From Brachyspira hampsonii 30446 (GTDB lineage Bacteria; Spirochaetota; Brachyspiria; Brachyspirales; Brachyspiraceae), in the NCBI RefSeq assembly GCF_000316195.1, contig NZ_JH994111.1:1505403-1569402 (forward strand): a stretch of DNA of 64,000 bases, in the 5' to 3' direction. Positions 33,016 to 41,650 of this stretch are shown in pieces; the stretch's first letter is position 1; each line of letters begins with the position of its first letter. The translations under genes and the position numbers were made by a program. The notes below the pieces were generated by a model. The model did not search any database. It worked only from the letters and a program-made list of their open reading frames with translations, and had not been told where the DNA came from.

Positions 33016-34644
33016 TTATTTAAACAAATTAATTAAAGCAGGGATCCATTGATAAGCCGTACCTATAGCAGTACCTACAGCCGCACATAATAAGAATCTA
33101 AGCACTATATAAGGTTTTAATGGGAATAATATATTTCTTGCTGCAAAATATCCGCTTAATAAAGCACCTGTAAATCCTCCGCCCGGGAAGTTCCAAGCAC
33201 TAGCAAAATGTAAGTTTTTAACTGTAGGAGATACTCTTACACATCGGCTTTTCTTCAAATAGGCATCTTGTACAAATCCGTAAGCAGTACCATCTGGTGT
33301 TTTAATATATCTCTTAATTGTTTTAGGAGTAGCTACTTCATAATACTCTATATTATCTCTAAATCCTGGATAATTCTGTTCTGCTCTGTCTATTAGTTTT
33401 TCTGCCATTTCTTTTTTTCTAGCTTTATATTCTTCATCGCTTAAATCTTTCCATTCATCTAAAAATGAAGGTCCTGTAAGTACGCCGAAAGAACGATTAT
33501 CTCCTTCCTCTACAAGTCCGCTGTCAATAGCAGAATAATCTACAAATACAAAGTTTCTGTCTTCTACTGGTATGCCTCTTTGACCTTTTGCTTCTTCTTT
33601 GAAGTCTGTATTTAATTTTTTCTCCGTACTTATAAAAGTAGAGTATGCATTATTAGGATAAAGCTCTGAGAATTTTTTCTTAAATATTATGTAAACTGTA
33701 TAAAGTGATACTGAGTTTTTAAGTTTCTTTATTCTCTTATCTTCATAGCCTTTAGGAAGTAATTCATCATAAACTATTTGAGGAGCTGCATTTGCTATTA
33801 TATAATCAGCATTAACTGTAACCTCTTGTTTTGCTCTTTTATCAAAATAAGTTACTCCCTCTGCAATATTTCCTTTTACATTTATTTTTTTAACTTCTGA
33901 AGAAACTTTTATCTCTCCTCCGTTTTCTTTTATTATATCAGCCAAGGCATTTGATAAGTTCTGACTTCCGCCTTTAACAAAATAAGCAGAATTATAATAA
34001 GCACCCTGAGCACAAGCATGATAATACCAAGTAAACTCATAAGGATTTTGATGATAGTAAGTAATATTTATATTCAATATTCTTTTTAACTTATCACTTT
34101 TTATTATAGAATCCAAAACCTCTCCTGTATTTTTCTGCTTGAACAACTGATATAAAATCATAGGAAGTGTTGTAACGGGAAAGAAAAAGTAATCCCAAAA
34201 CTTCAAGTCATAAGGTACTCTTCTTATCATATACATCATTCTTGAAAGTCCTGAAAAATATTTTCTTATACCAGCTTTCTCCTCTGGAAACTCTTTCTCT
34301 AAAGTATTTATAACATTCTCATAACCTTCTGGTATAATCAAATCTGTAGATTCTGTTTTTATTCTCCAAGTTTGAGGAAGTTTTACCAGATTGATTCTAT
34401 CATAAAGTCCTAATTTGCTGAATATTACATGTTTCATTTCTCTGCTTTTTTTAGCCATATCCATTTCATGAAGACCTACTTCAAACTTTACATTTTTTCT
34501 TTTATATACTGTAGCACATCCGCCCACTATATTATGGCTTTCTAATACAAGAACTTTTTTTCCTTGTTTTGCTAAATAAGCTCCGGAAGTTAATCCTCCT
34601 AAACCAGAACCTATTATCACTATATCGTATTTATTGTTAGTCAT
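33016..34644 (-). CDS. Phytoene desaturase-type FAD oxidoreductase (CrtI/retinol-saturase-like)
   Basis: A flavoprotein of 542 residues from the chosen ATG at 34644 (AAAGGAG nine bases upstream; another ATG two codons up is closer to the site than usual). The FAD-binding GxGxxG is YDIVIIGSGLGGLTSGAYLA, followed by KVLVLESHNIVGGCATVYKR and the C-terminal NLHFASAWNFPGGGFTGAL. It ends in a hydrophobic helix (IVLRFLLCAAVGTAIGTAYQ), suggesting membrane attachment. Proteins of this branch saturate or desaturate isoprenoid or polyene chains; no carotenoid genes are seen nearby, so a lipid or quinone-type substrate is as likely. Confidence 0.82.
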   Translation of the reverse strand: MTNNKYDIVIIGSGLGGLTSGAYLAKQGKKVLVLESHNIVGGCATVYKRKNVKFEVGLHEMDMAKKSREMKHVIFSKLGLYDRINLVKLPQTWRIKTESTDLIIPEGYENVINTLEKEFPEEKAGIRKYFSGLSRMMYMIRRVPYDLKFWDYFFFPVTTLPMILYQLFKQKNTGEVLDSIIKSDKLKRILNINITYYHQNPYEFTWYYHACAQGAYYNSAYFVKGGSQNLSNALADIIKENGGEIKVSSEVKKINVKGNIAEGVTYFDKRAKQEVTVNADYIIANAAPQIVYDELLPKGYEDKRIKKLKNSVSLYTVYIIFKKKFSELYPNNAYSTFISTEKKLNTDFKEEAKGQRGIPVEDRNFVFVDYSAIDSGLVEEGDNRSFGVLTGPSFLDEWKDLSDEEYKARKKEMAEKLIDRAEQNYPGFRDNIEYYEVATPKTIKRYIKTPDGTAYGFVQDAYLKKSRCVRVSPTVKNLHFASAWNFPGGGFTGALLSGYFAARNILFPLKPYIVLRFLLCAAVGTAIGTAYQWIPALINLFK

Positions 34645-34952
34645 ATTCATAATCTCCTTTTGATAAATTTCTTTATCTGTCATAAGCATTTTTATTACTT
34701 TTTGCTTATATGTTAATAATAATATAAAAAATAAAAAATACAAGCAATTTTTATAAAAAATGCGTATATATAGTTCATTTTTTTTAAAAAATTTACATCT
34801 TTTTTAAAAAATAGTAGTAAATGTAATTTAATTTTTACATTATAATTACATTCGGATAATAAACAGATTAATAATATTACACTTTAATAATTGATATTTT
34901 ATTCAAATGATTTATTATATTTGAAATTAAATATTTTAATAAAGGAATTTCT

Positions 34953-36020
34953 ATGAATGATATTTTAAATTTAATGAAAGATTTAACTAATGCATTCGGA
35001 CCTTCTGGTTTTGAAGATGATGTTATAGAAATTATAAGAAAAAACACAGCATTTATAGACAGTGAAAGAGATTCTATAAATAATCTTTATTTGGGATTAA
35101 ACAAAATAGATAAAAATAAACCTATAGTAGGTTTGGACTGTCATATAGATGAATTAGGATTTATGGCAGAACATATTAATGATAATGGTACTATATCTTT
35201 TATACCATTGGGAGGCTGGCATATACCTAATATAGTTTCAAATTCTGTTGTGATAAAATCATCTAGCGGAGAATATGTTAAAGGTGTAATAGGTTCAAAA
35301 CCTCCCCATTTTATGACTGAAGAAGATAAAAGAAAACTTCCTTCATTGCATGATATGTATATTGATGTGGGCACTAGAAGTAAAAAGGAAACTGAGGAAA
35401 TATTCGGTATACAAATAGGAGATCCGATAGTACCTGATGTTGATTTCAGATATGATGATAGAACAAAAAGTATATGTGCTAAGGCAATAGATAACAGAGT
35501 TGGTGCTTTATGCGTAATAGAAACTTTAAGAGCTTTAAAAGATGAAAAACTAGATGTTAATTTGGTTGGAATGATGACTGCTCAAGAAGAGGTAGGTGCA
35601 AGAGGTGCTGCTGTAGCTTCTAATAAAGTAAAGCCTGATTTGGTTATAGTATTTGAGGGCTCACCTGCTGATGACACATTTTATTATGGAGATAGAGCCC
35701 ATGGTGCTATAGGAAGAGGCTCTCAGCTTAGAGTAATTGACGGCGGTATGATTACTAATCCTAGACTTAATAAATACACAATAGAAATAGCTAAAAAAAA
35801 TAATATAGCTCATCAAGTGATTGTACGAGAAAAAGGTTCTACAAATGGAGCTGTTTATCATAAAACTAATTTGGGAAGTCCTAGTGTAGTATTAGGAGTG
35901 GCAACAAGATACGCTCATAGTCATTACTGTTATGCTTCTTATGACGATATAATAGCTTCTATAAATATAGCTAAAGAATTAATAAAAACTCTAAACAAAG
36001 AAAAGATAAAAGAATTTTAA
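34953..36020 (+). CDS. M42-family metallo-aminopeptidase
   Basis: A 355-residue cytosolic dinuclear-metal peptidase of the glutamyl/deblocking aminopeptidase family. Ligand and catalytic residues are in place: H64 (GLDCHIDELGFM), bridging D180 (AKAIDNRVGAL), general base and ligand E212-E213 (TAQEEVGARGA), the VFEGSPAD acid region (E235, D240) and final histidines H322/H324 (YAHSHYC). Such enzymes trim N-terminal residues from peptides in large tetrahedral assemblies. AAAGGAA precedes the ATG. Monocistronic, with its own terminator. Confidence 0.92.
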   Translation: MNDILNLMKDLTNAFGPSGFEDDVIEIIRKNTAFIDSERDSINNLYLGLNKIDKNKPIVGLDCHIDELGFMAEHINDNGTISFIPLGGWHIPNIVSNSVVIKSSSGEYVKGVIGSKPPHFMTEEDKRKLPSLHDMYIDVGTRSKKETEEIFGIQIGDPIVPDVDFRYDDRTKSICAKAIDNRVGALCVIETLRALKDEKLDVNLVGMMTAQEEVGARGAAVASNKVKPDLVIVFEGSPADDTFYYGDRAHGAIGRGSQLRVIDGGMITNPRLNKYTIEIAKKNNIAHQVIVREKGSTNGAVYHKTNLGSPSVVLGVATRYAHSHYCYASYDDIIASINIAKELIKTLNKEKIKEF

Positions 36021-36041
36021 TAAAATATAATTAAATAGTAA

Positions 36042-36079
36042 AATGGTATTATGCTGTAAAAAACATAGTACCATTTTTT
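36042..36079 (+). terminator. Rho-independent terminator after M42 peptidase
   Basis: AATGGTATTATG (36042-36053) pairs with CATAGTACCATT (36064-36075), with one G-T pair, followed by a T-run. Confidence 0.85.
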
Positions 36080-36084
36080 ATATT

Positions 36085-36513
36085 TTATTTTCTTACTATA
36101 TCTTTAAACTTTGAAATATCGAACATTCTTGTAGTTTTGCTTTTTTCTAAAGAGGCACGAACTATTAGCATATCAGCATCAAGCAAATTATCATAAACAT
36201 AATCTGGTTTTAAAACTATTGAACTTAATCTGTCTTCACTAGCTTTGCAATCTAAATTGTCAGGCAAATCATTATCAAATCTAAAAAATGTTTTATGATG
36301 AGCAAATACAAAATCTTTACTGTTCCAATCTATTATTATTTCTTTATTATTATTTTCTTTATTAACTTTTACAATTAAGTATGTATCCTCACTCCAAGAT
36401 GATAATTTGTATGCTAATAATTTATAAATATAGTAATTATCATTTTCTAAAACTTCCCAATCATTTTTCTTTATCTGATATACATTAGGATCCATTATAT
36501 CTTTATCGTCCAT
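36085..36513 (-). CDS. Hypothetical cytosolic protein
   Basis: 142 residues from the ATG at 36513 (GGAGG eight bases upstream; six extra codons in frame further up are rejected because they include the ribosome site). It is acidic and Asp/Lys-rich, with predicted mixed alpha/beta structure (WEVLENDNYYIYKLLAYKL, TYLIVKVNKENNNKEIIIDW, DFVFAHHKTFFRFDND). No signal peptide, membrane helix or known motif is seen. It lies between convergent M42 and the sialidase-like gene, in the same direction as the latter, 65 bases away. Function unknown. Confidence 0.65.
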   Translation of the reverse strand: MDDKDIMDPNVYQIKKNDWEVLENDNYYIYKLLAYKLSSWSEDTYLIVKVNKENNNKEIIIDWNSKDFVFAHHKTFFRFDNDLPDNLDCKASEDRLSSIVLKPDYVYDNLLDADMLIVRASLEKSKTTRMFDISKFKDIVRK

Positions 36514-36578
36514 ATAAAACCTCCAATACACTATTAATATTTATTATCATATAGTTATATTTACTTTATACTATATTT

Positions 36579-37703
36579 TTAATTAAAAGTAAACCTTTTC
36601 ATATATATTTTTCTTACTTTATTTTTGTCTTTATATCCGTAATAAACACATGATATAATACCGTTATCTTCTACACACCAAGGATATCCGCAGTCTGTGC
36701 TTTTCATAGAAGAATCTATTATTATCTCTTCATTTAAGGCTTTATAATTGATTTTTTCTATATCAAATATATCATCAAGATTATCAAGTAAAATGGCTCT
36801 TATACCATAAGGTTTTAATCTGTATCCATAAGTAAGAAGAAGTTGACCATTACTTAAAAATATAGGATTTAAAGGATAGCCTTTTATATTAGTAAATATT
36901 GGGCTTGAAAAAGTTTTACCTTTATCTTTTGAATAGCTTATAGAAGTAAGGGCGTATTCATTATTAACATGAGTTCTTATAAAAGCTATGACATTATTTT
37001 TATAATTTAAAAGAGAGGGTTCAACATATTCTATTTTTGATTTTTTTCCATCTATCTTTTTATAATCTGTTTCAGCTAAAAAACTCTTAACTTTCCAATT
37101 AATTAAATCTTTACTAGAAATAATATAACATTGATATTTTGAATTATTTTTATTTATATTTTTTTTATAGGCATATATTGGAGCAAGTATTTCATTATTA
37201 TTTAACTTACAAATACTCCCTCTAATTGCAAAGTTTTTCATTATAGTATTATCATTATTTATTTTTATAATACGGGGACTTGAAAAAGTTTTTCCATTAT
37301 CATAGCTTATACATACACCTATTCCAGAAAGCAATGCTATAGTACCATCATATTCTATAAAAGTATAATCTTTAAATAAATCTTTTTCATTGATTGGGTG
37401 AAATGTATATCTAAAGTAGTATGCCATTATAGTTTTATCATCTATTCTAAAAAGCTGTGCATCTTGTTTTGCTGCTTCATCATCTTGGGCAAACTCAAAT
37501 ACTTTCTCTACCCTATTTTTATTGATGACAGCAAGCATTGATCTACTTAATGAATGAAGATGAGAATAATGTTTTTTTATTTTTGGTGCTAGTCTGAAGC
37601 TTACTAAATATTTATTATTATCAAGTTTAATAATACTAGGAAAAGCAGGGTATAGATTTTTATCTTCAAAAATTATAGTTTCATCTAAAATATTTATTTT
37701 CAT
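36579..37703 (-). CDS. Sialidase/BNR-repeat-type glycosidase-like protein
   Basis: A 374-residue protein with the six-bladed sialidase propeller pattern. Asp-box-like motifs appear in SYDNGKTFSSP and SYSKDKGKTFSSP, and an early FRLAP resembles the arginine-containing FRIP motif of sialidases. Other strand segments fit the fold (ILAPIYAYKK, VIAFIRTHVNNEYALTSISY). It lacks a signal peptide, so it is cytosolic, or the fold is used for another sugar or polysaccharide. GAGG precedes the ATG. True sialidase activity is not certain: the arginine triad cannot be fully assigned by eye. Confidence 0.7.
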   Translation of the reverse strand: MKINILDETIIFEDKNLYPAFPSIIKLDNNKYLVSFRLAPKIKKHYSHLHSLSRSMLAVINKNRVEKVFEFAQDDEAAKQDAQLFRIDDKTIMAYYFRYTFHPINEKDLFKDYTFIEYDGTIALLSGIGVCISYDNGKTFSSPRIIKINNDNTIMKNFAIRGSICKLNNNEILAPIYAYKKNINKNNSKYQCYIISSKDLINWKVKSFLAETDYKKIDGKKSKIEYVEPSLLNYKNNVIAFIRTHVNNEYALTSISYSKDKGKTFSSPIFTNIKGYPLNPIFLSNGQLLLTYGYRLKPYGIRAILLDNLDDIFDIEKINYKALNEEIIIDSSMKSTDCGYPWCVEDNGIISCVYYGYKDKNKVRKIYMKRFTFN

Positions 37704-37897
37704 AATATAGCCTCAAATTTATATACAATAATTTTCGGTATAAAAAAGCCTGCATATACAAAAATATAATAAGCAATATGTTTTGATAATATTATATGCT
37801 AAAACATATAACAAAAATTTTTATTATAAAAAAAATTTACACTTTAAATTAAATTATCAATATGTTAAAATAACTAAATAATAAAGGTAAATATAAA

Positions 37898-39172
37898 ATG
37901 AGTAAAATTAATAGAAATAAATACAGAAATATAAAAAGACAAAACATAAAAAGAAGAAAAAAATATCATAAAAAAAATAATAATAATAATTCACAAACAA
38001 TAAAAAATAATAAATTAAAAGAATTTCAAGAAAATATTTCAAATAAAGCCAAAGAATATATAAATAATGAAAATATAAAAAAAATTAAAGATGCCGCAGG
38101 AAAAGGATTTGAAAAAGCTAAAGATTTTACATCCGACAATATAGATAAATTTCAAAAATATATTGATGAAAAAGACATAAAAGGAAAAGTAAAAAATATT
38201 ACAAATGCCGGTATTGATAAAATAAAAGAGCATTCAAAAAAGAAATATATAACTAGATTTTTAAAATTTATTCATAGATATTATATACTCACTTTTTTAA
38301 TTATTTTTATAATATCAATTTTAGTATTTAGAAATATATACATCACTCATAATGAAAAAATAGAAAACTCTCTTAATTATTCTATTACAAATTTTGCACC
38401 ATCATTAAATAATATTATAATAGCAAAAGAAGATTATTACACAAATATTATAATAAGTAAAATATCAAGCAATAAAAATATCACAAATAATATAATACTA
38501 AAAAGTACATCTTTAGACAATTTGGAAACATCATTAAAAAATATTTTGGATAATTATAATATAAGACTTCAAACTTCAATAAATGAAACTGTAAAATCTT
38601 CTAATAATCTTATCAATTTCTGGTTTGCCTTTTTAACTGTTATAATAATAGTATTTACATTGATAACATTAGTAATAAATAATAATATATTAAAAAAATC
38701 AAAAAGAAAAATAAAAGTATTTAATAATAACTATAATAAAAAAGTAAAAGAAATAAAAATGCATATTAAAAACTTTGAAAAATTAAAAAAAGAAAATGAT
38801 AAAACTATAGAAATAAATAAACTTTATAATTTAGCAAATACTTTGTTTGATTTAAAAGACTATAATAATTCAATTTACTATTATGATAAGGTTCTGGAAT
38901 TAGATAATAATTTTATTTACAGCATTTATAATAAGGCAGTATCATACTATTATATCAATGATTATAATAAATGTACGGATAATTTTATATATTTATATAA
39001 TAAAGAAAGTTCAATAAAAGACTTGGCATTAAAGAATATTATAGAACTTGCAAATAAAAATGTAGAAAAAGCCATTCAGTTTTGCCTAAGTGAAAATATA
39101 GATTATAAATCATTGCAGCAAAATGAAGAAAAAATATCTATATTCGACAGAATAAGAAATATTTTATCTTAA
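37898..39172 (+). CDS. Membrane-anchored protein with extracytoplasmic domain and C-terminal TPR
   Basis: 424 residues. 1-45 is very basic (Arg/Lys/Asn) and 45-115 is an amphipathic Lys-rich helical stretch (AKEYINNENIKKIKDAAGKG). Membrane helices are at about 129-147 and 240-260. They enclose about 90 residues that should be outside the membrane. A coiled-coil and a TPR-like pair (LYNLANTLFDLKDYNNSIYY and the next unit, about 306-370) follow in the cytoplasm. The topology resembles chemoreceptor-like sensors but with a TPR output; no known family is recognised. The very AT-rich upstream region 37704-37897 may carry a decayed repeat remnant. Confidence 0.65.
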   Translation: MSKINRNKYRNIKRQNIKRRKKYHKKNNNNNSQTIKNNKLKEFQENISNKAKEYINNENIKKIKDAAGKGFEKAKDFTSDNIDKFQKYIDEKDIKGKVKNITNAGIDKIKEHSKKKYITRFLKFIHRYYILTFLIIFIISILVFRNIYITHNEKIENSLNYSITNFAPSLNNIIIAKEDYYTNIIISKISSNKNITNNIILKSTSLDNLETSLKNILDNYNIRLQTSINETVKSSNNLINFWFAFLTVIIIVFTLITLVINNNILKKSKRKIKVFNNNYNKKVKEIKMHIKNFEKLKKENDKTIEINKLYNLANTLFDLKDYNNSIYYYDKVLELDNNFIYSIYNKAVSYYYINDYNKCTDNFIYLYNKESSIKDLALKNIIELANKNVEKAIQFCLSENIDYKSLQQNEEKISIFDRIRNILS

Positions 39173-39194
39173 TAATTTTATAATAAGTTAATAA

Positions 39195-39872
39195 TTATTT
39201 AAAAATATCATTAGTGGCATCATACCAGAATACAAAGTCCAAATACTCCATAGGTATTTTTTCGCTTTTTGAATATTCAACTAAATTTGATTCGCAGCTA
39301 AGATAATTATTTTTTGTAAGACTTGTTTTTGGCGTCATACCTTCAGGCAGAATGCTCAGCTTATCCATTACACGCATTATATGTCTGTCAAGTATGGCGA
39401 TTTTTTGTCCGAAACCTATATTTCTAAGAAAATGACTAGCCTCTTTAAGTCCGTAGCCTTTAACTTCTTTGGCAAGTTCATTTCTTAATTCTACCATAGT
39501 ATCATTTTTAAAAGCTTCATTTATTCTATCTTTTAATACAAACTTCTCATTAGGAAAATAAATCTTTCTGGCAAGCACTATATTTTCAGCCTTCATATTA
39601 TGAAATCTAACATGCTTAATAAGTATATTGGCTACTTTTTCAGCACTTCCATTAAAAAGCAAATTATTATTATACAAATCAATTATAGCAGCTGCCCCGC
39701 TTCTAGCCTTCGTCTGAGGAGTGCATATACAAAATGCAAGTTCAGCAAAAAGTCTTTTATCATTATCTCTTTTAAAAACTCTTTCAAAATATTCAAGTCT
39801 TCTTTTCATTCTCTCATGAAGAACTTTATCTTTATATATCCCCATCAAATGTTTAGCATATTCTTTATCCAT
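39195..39872 (-). CDS. 8-oxoguanine DNA glycosylase/AP lyase (Ogg2-type)
   Basis: A 225-residue helix-hairpin-helix glycosylase. ELAFCICTPQTKARSGAAAI is typical of the Ogg2/archaeal branch. The catalytic lysine K143 is in VKGYGLKEASHFLRNIG and the aspartate D162 in AILDRHIMRVM. It excises oxidised guanine and nicks the abasic site. There is no iron-sulphur cluster cysteine set, unlike Nth. It is convergent with the TPR membrane-protein gene and 504 bases from lexA, with repeat copy C between. Confidence 0.85.
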   Translation of the reverse strand: MDKEYAKHLMGIYKDKVLHERMKRRLEYFERVFKRDNDKRLFAELAFCICTPQTKARSGAAAIIDLYNNNLLFNGSAEKVANILIKHVRFHNMKAENIVLARKIYFPNEKFVLKDRINEAFKNDTMVELRNELAKEVKGYGLKEASHFLRNIGFGQKIAILDRHIMRVMDKLSILPEGMTPKTSLTKNNYLSCESNLVEYSKSEKIPMEYLDFVFWYDATNDIFK

Positions 39873-39936
39873 AATCAGCCTCTAAAACTAAAAATATTAT
39901 TATAATGATGATACTACTATATAAATTAAATTTCAA

Positions 39937-40156
39937 TATACCTGTTTAAAAAGTGATTTTATTTATAAATTGTACTGACTATAATACAAAGTACATAACC
40001 GTACTTCGTGAACACCCACTTATTTTTACGCCGTATGCAAGCCAAAGACAGAATATTTATATTCTAAAAAAACAACTTACACAACATGTAAAACATTATA
40101 TTTATAATTAAATAATTTTTATATTAATCTTATAAAGCAGTTTTGAAACAATACTA
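39937..40156 (+). repeat. MITE-like intergenic repeat, copy C
   Basis: A 220-base copy oriented like copy B. The left end 39937-39955 matches the 19-base terminal repeat at 14 positions, and the right end 40138-40156 matches at 16. The internal blocks CAACATGTAAAACATTATAT and TTTATAATTAA are kept. The middle (CGTACTT, then CACCCACTTATTTT) matches copy A. It occupies most of the otherwise empty 504-base gap 39873-40376, whose remainder is AT-rich sequence and the lexA promoter. Confidence 0.7.
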
Positions 40157-40313
40157 TTACTCTTTTTGCTTGCAGACATAGCAGAAATTATTTTAAACAA
40201 ATAAGAAATATACTCATTTTATACTATAAATAATCATTTTAAAGTTATTATATAATATTTATTTAAGAAAAAATAATTTTTTGCTAATTAATACTATTTT
40301 TTTATATTAAAAC

Positions 40314-40341
40314 TTGACATCATATTTTTGTATAGTATAAT
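40314..40341 (+). promoter_or_regulatory. lexA promoter
   Basis: TTGACA (40314-40319), 16 bases, TATAAT (40336-40341), 36 bases before the ATG. An imperfect dyad (TATTTTTGTA ... ATAAGAAATA, 40323-40349) surrounds the -10 and could be a self-operator, but no known LexA box is recognised. Confidence 0.75.
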
Positions 40342-40376
40342 AAGAAATACGGTATGTTAATATAAAGAGGTATAAT

Positions 40377-41003
40377 ATGACTGAATTGACAGATAAACAA
40401 AGAGATATTTTTAATTTTCTGCAAAAATTCACCAATGAAAACGGCTATCCTCCTACTGTTAAAGAAATCATGGTTCATTTCAATTTCGCTTCTCCTACTG
40501 CAGTAACAACTCATTTGACAGCATTGGAAAAAAAAGGATATGTAAAGAAAACAGGTAAAAGAGCAAGAGGCAGTGTTCCTATAGACACTTCGGAAAAAGG
40601 AAATCATAATATGATAAAAATTCCTCTTCTTGCTAATGAGGTTAAAGCTGGACTTTTGATGGATGTTGCAGATGAAACTATAGAAGAAACTTATTCTCTT
40701 CCTAAATCTATAGCACAAGATGAGAATAATTTTCTTATGAAAGTAATCGGTGATTCTATGATAAATGCCCACATAAAAGAAGGCGATATGGTATTAGTTC
40801 ACCCTTCAAATGAGGCTGATAACGGAGATATTGTTGTTGCTAAAATAGATGACAATGGAAACGAAGAAATAACTATTAAAAGATTTTTCAGAGAAAAAGA
40901 CTGTATTAAATTAGTATCTGAAAATAATAATTATCCTCCTATAGAGAGAGAAAGTATCACTATAGTAGGTAAAGTAATAGGACTAATAAGATTAAAAATA
41001 TGA
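40377..41003 (+). CDS. lexA: LexA repressor
   Basis: SOS-response repressor of 208 residues. The winged-helix N-terminus has LTDKQRDIFNFLQKFTNENG, and the recognition region is SPTAVTTHLTALEKKGYV. The self-cleavage site is A91-G92 in NEVKAGLL. Catalytic S127 (VIGDSMINAHI) and K168 (ITIKRFF) complete the serine-lysine dyad, so RecA-stimulated autocleavage should work. GAGG lies before the ATG. A strong promoter is immediately upstream. Confidence 0.95.
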   Translation: MTELTDKQRDIFNFLQKFTNENGYPPTVKEIMVHFNFASPTAVTTHLTALEKKGYVKKTGKRARGSVPIDTSEKGNHNMIKIPLLANEVKAGLLMDVADETIEETYSLPKSIAQDENNFLMKVIGDSMINAHIKEGDMVLVHPSNEADNGDIVVAKIDDNGNEEITIKRFFREKDCIKLVSENNNYPPIERESITIVGKVIGLIRLKI

Positions 41004-41012
41004 TTGATAATG

Positions 41013-41044
41013 ATAAAAAAAGGGGGCTTATTAAAAGCTCCCTT
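41013..41044 (-). terminator. Terminator of yajQ (also usable by lexA)
   Basis: AAGGGGGCTT (41020-41029) / AAGCTCCCTT (41035-41044), with one G-T pair. On the minus strand it is followed by seven T. On the plus strand the tail is only moderately T-rich. Confidence 0.75.
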
Positions 41045-41066
41045 AAATTTTGCATTTTTGTAAATA

Positions 41067-41564
41067 TTATCTGTAATTTGTAAACTGCAAAGGTATAGGA
41101 TAATCCTTTCCTTTAATCATCGTAATAACAGCCTGCAAATCATCTTTTTTAGCTCCTGAAACTCTGATCTGTTCATCTTGTATGCTTGCCTGAACTTTCA
41201 ATTTCATGTCTTTAATATCTTTAACTATCTGTTTAGCTAAATCTTTATCTATGCCATGAACTATTTCATTAACCTCTCTTATAGAATCTCCAGCAGCTTT
41301 TTCTTTTTTCTTTTCTCTTAAGCACTTTTGATTTAAGCCTCTTTTAATGAATTTCTGAAATAAAATATCTCTAACCTGATTAAGAACAAAATCTGCAGGT
41401 GCTAGTATAGTTATTGTTTTTTCACCTTTGTTCAGCTCAATTTGTATATTCTGTCCCTTGAAATCAAATCTATTATCTATTTCCTTAACAGCAACATTAA
41501 CACAGTCATCTATAACCTGCATATCAACCTCAGAAACTATATCAAAACTTGGATCTTTTGCCAT
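41067..41564 (-). CDS. yajQ: YajQ-family nucleotide (cyclic di-GMP)-binding protein
   Basis: 165 residues with the complete YajQ/UPF0234 pattern: the start [20 protein letters not shown], then [13 protein letters not shown], the lysine-rich middle and the end [20 protein letters not shown]. Two ferredoxin-like halves are expected. Members bind RNA, nucleotides or cyclic di-GMP and affect transcription in some bacteria. Cytosolic, monocistronic, ending in a strong terminator. Confidence 0.93.
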   Translation of the reverse strand: MAKDPSFDIVSEVDMQVIDDCVNVAVKEIDNRFDFKGQNIQIELNKGEKTITILAPADFVLNQVRDILFQKFIKRGLNQKCLREKKKEKAAGDSIREVNEIVHGIDKDLAKQIVKDIKDMKLKVQASIQDEQIRVSGAKKDDLQAVITMIKGKDYPIPLQFTNYR

Positions 41565-41650
41565 AATTTTAACTCCTTTAAAATATTATATTTATAATTC
41601 TGATACAGAATTATATTAAATTCAAGCAATAATTTTATATAAAAATAATA

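Noticed and set aside
34645-34743. Longer N-terminus for the desaturase-type oxidoreductase
   Set aside because: The extra 33 residues precede AAAGGAG; the flavin-binding fold normally starts within a few residues of the chosen start.
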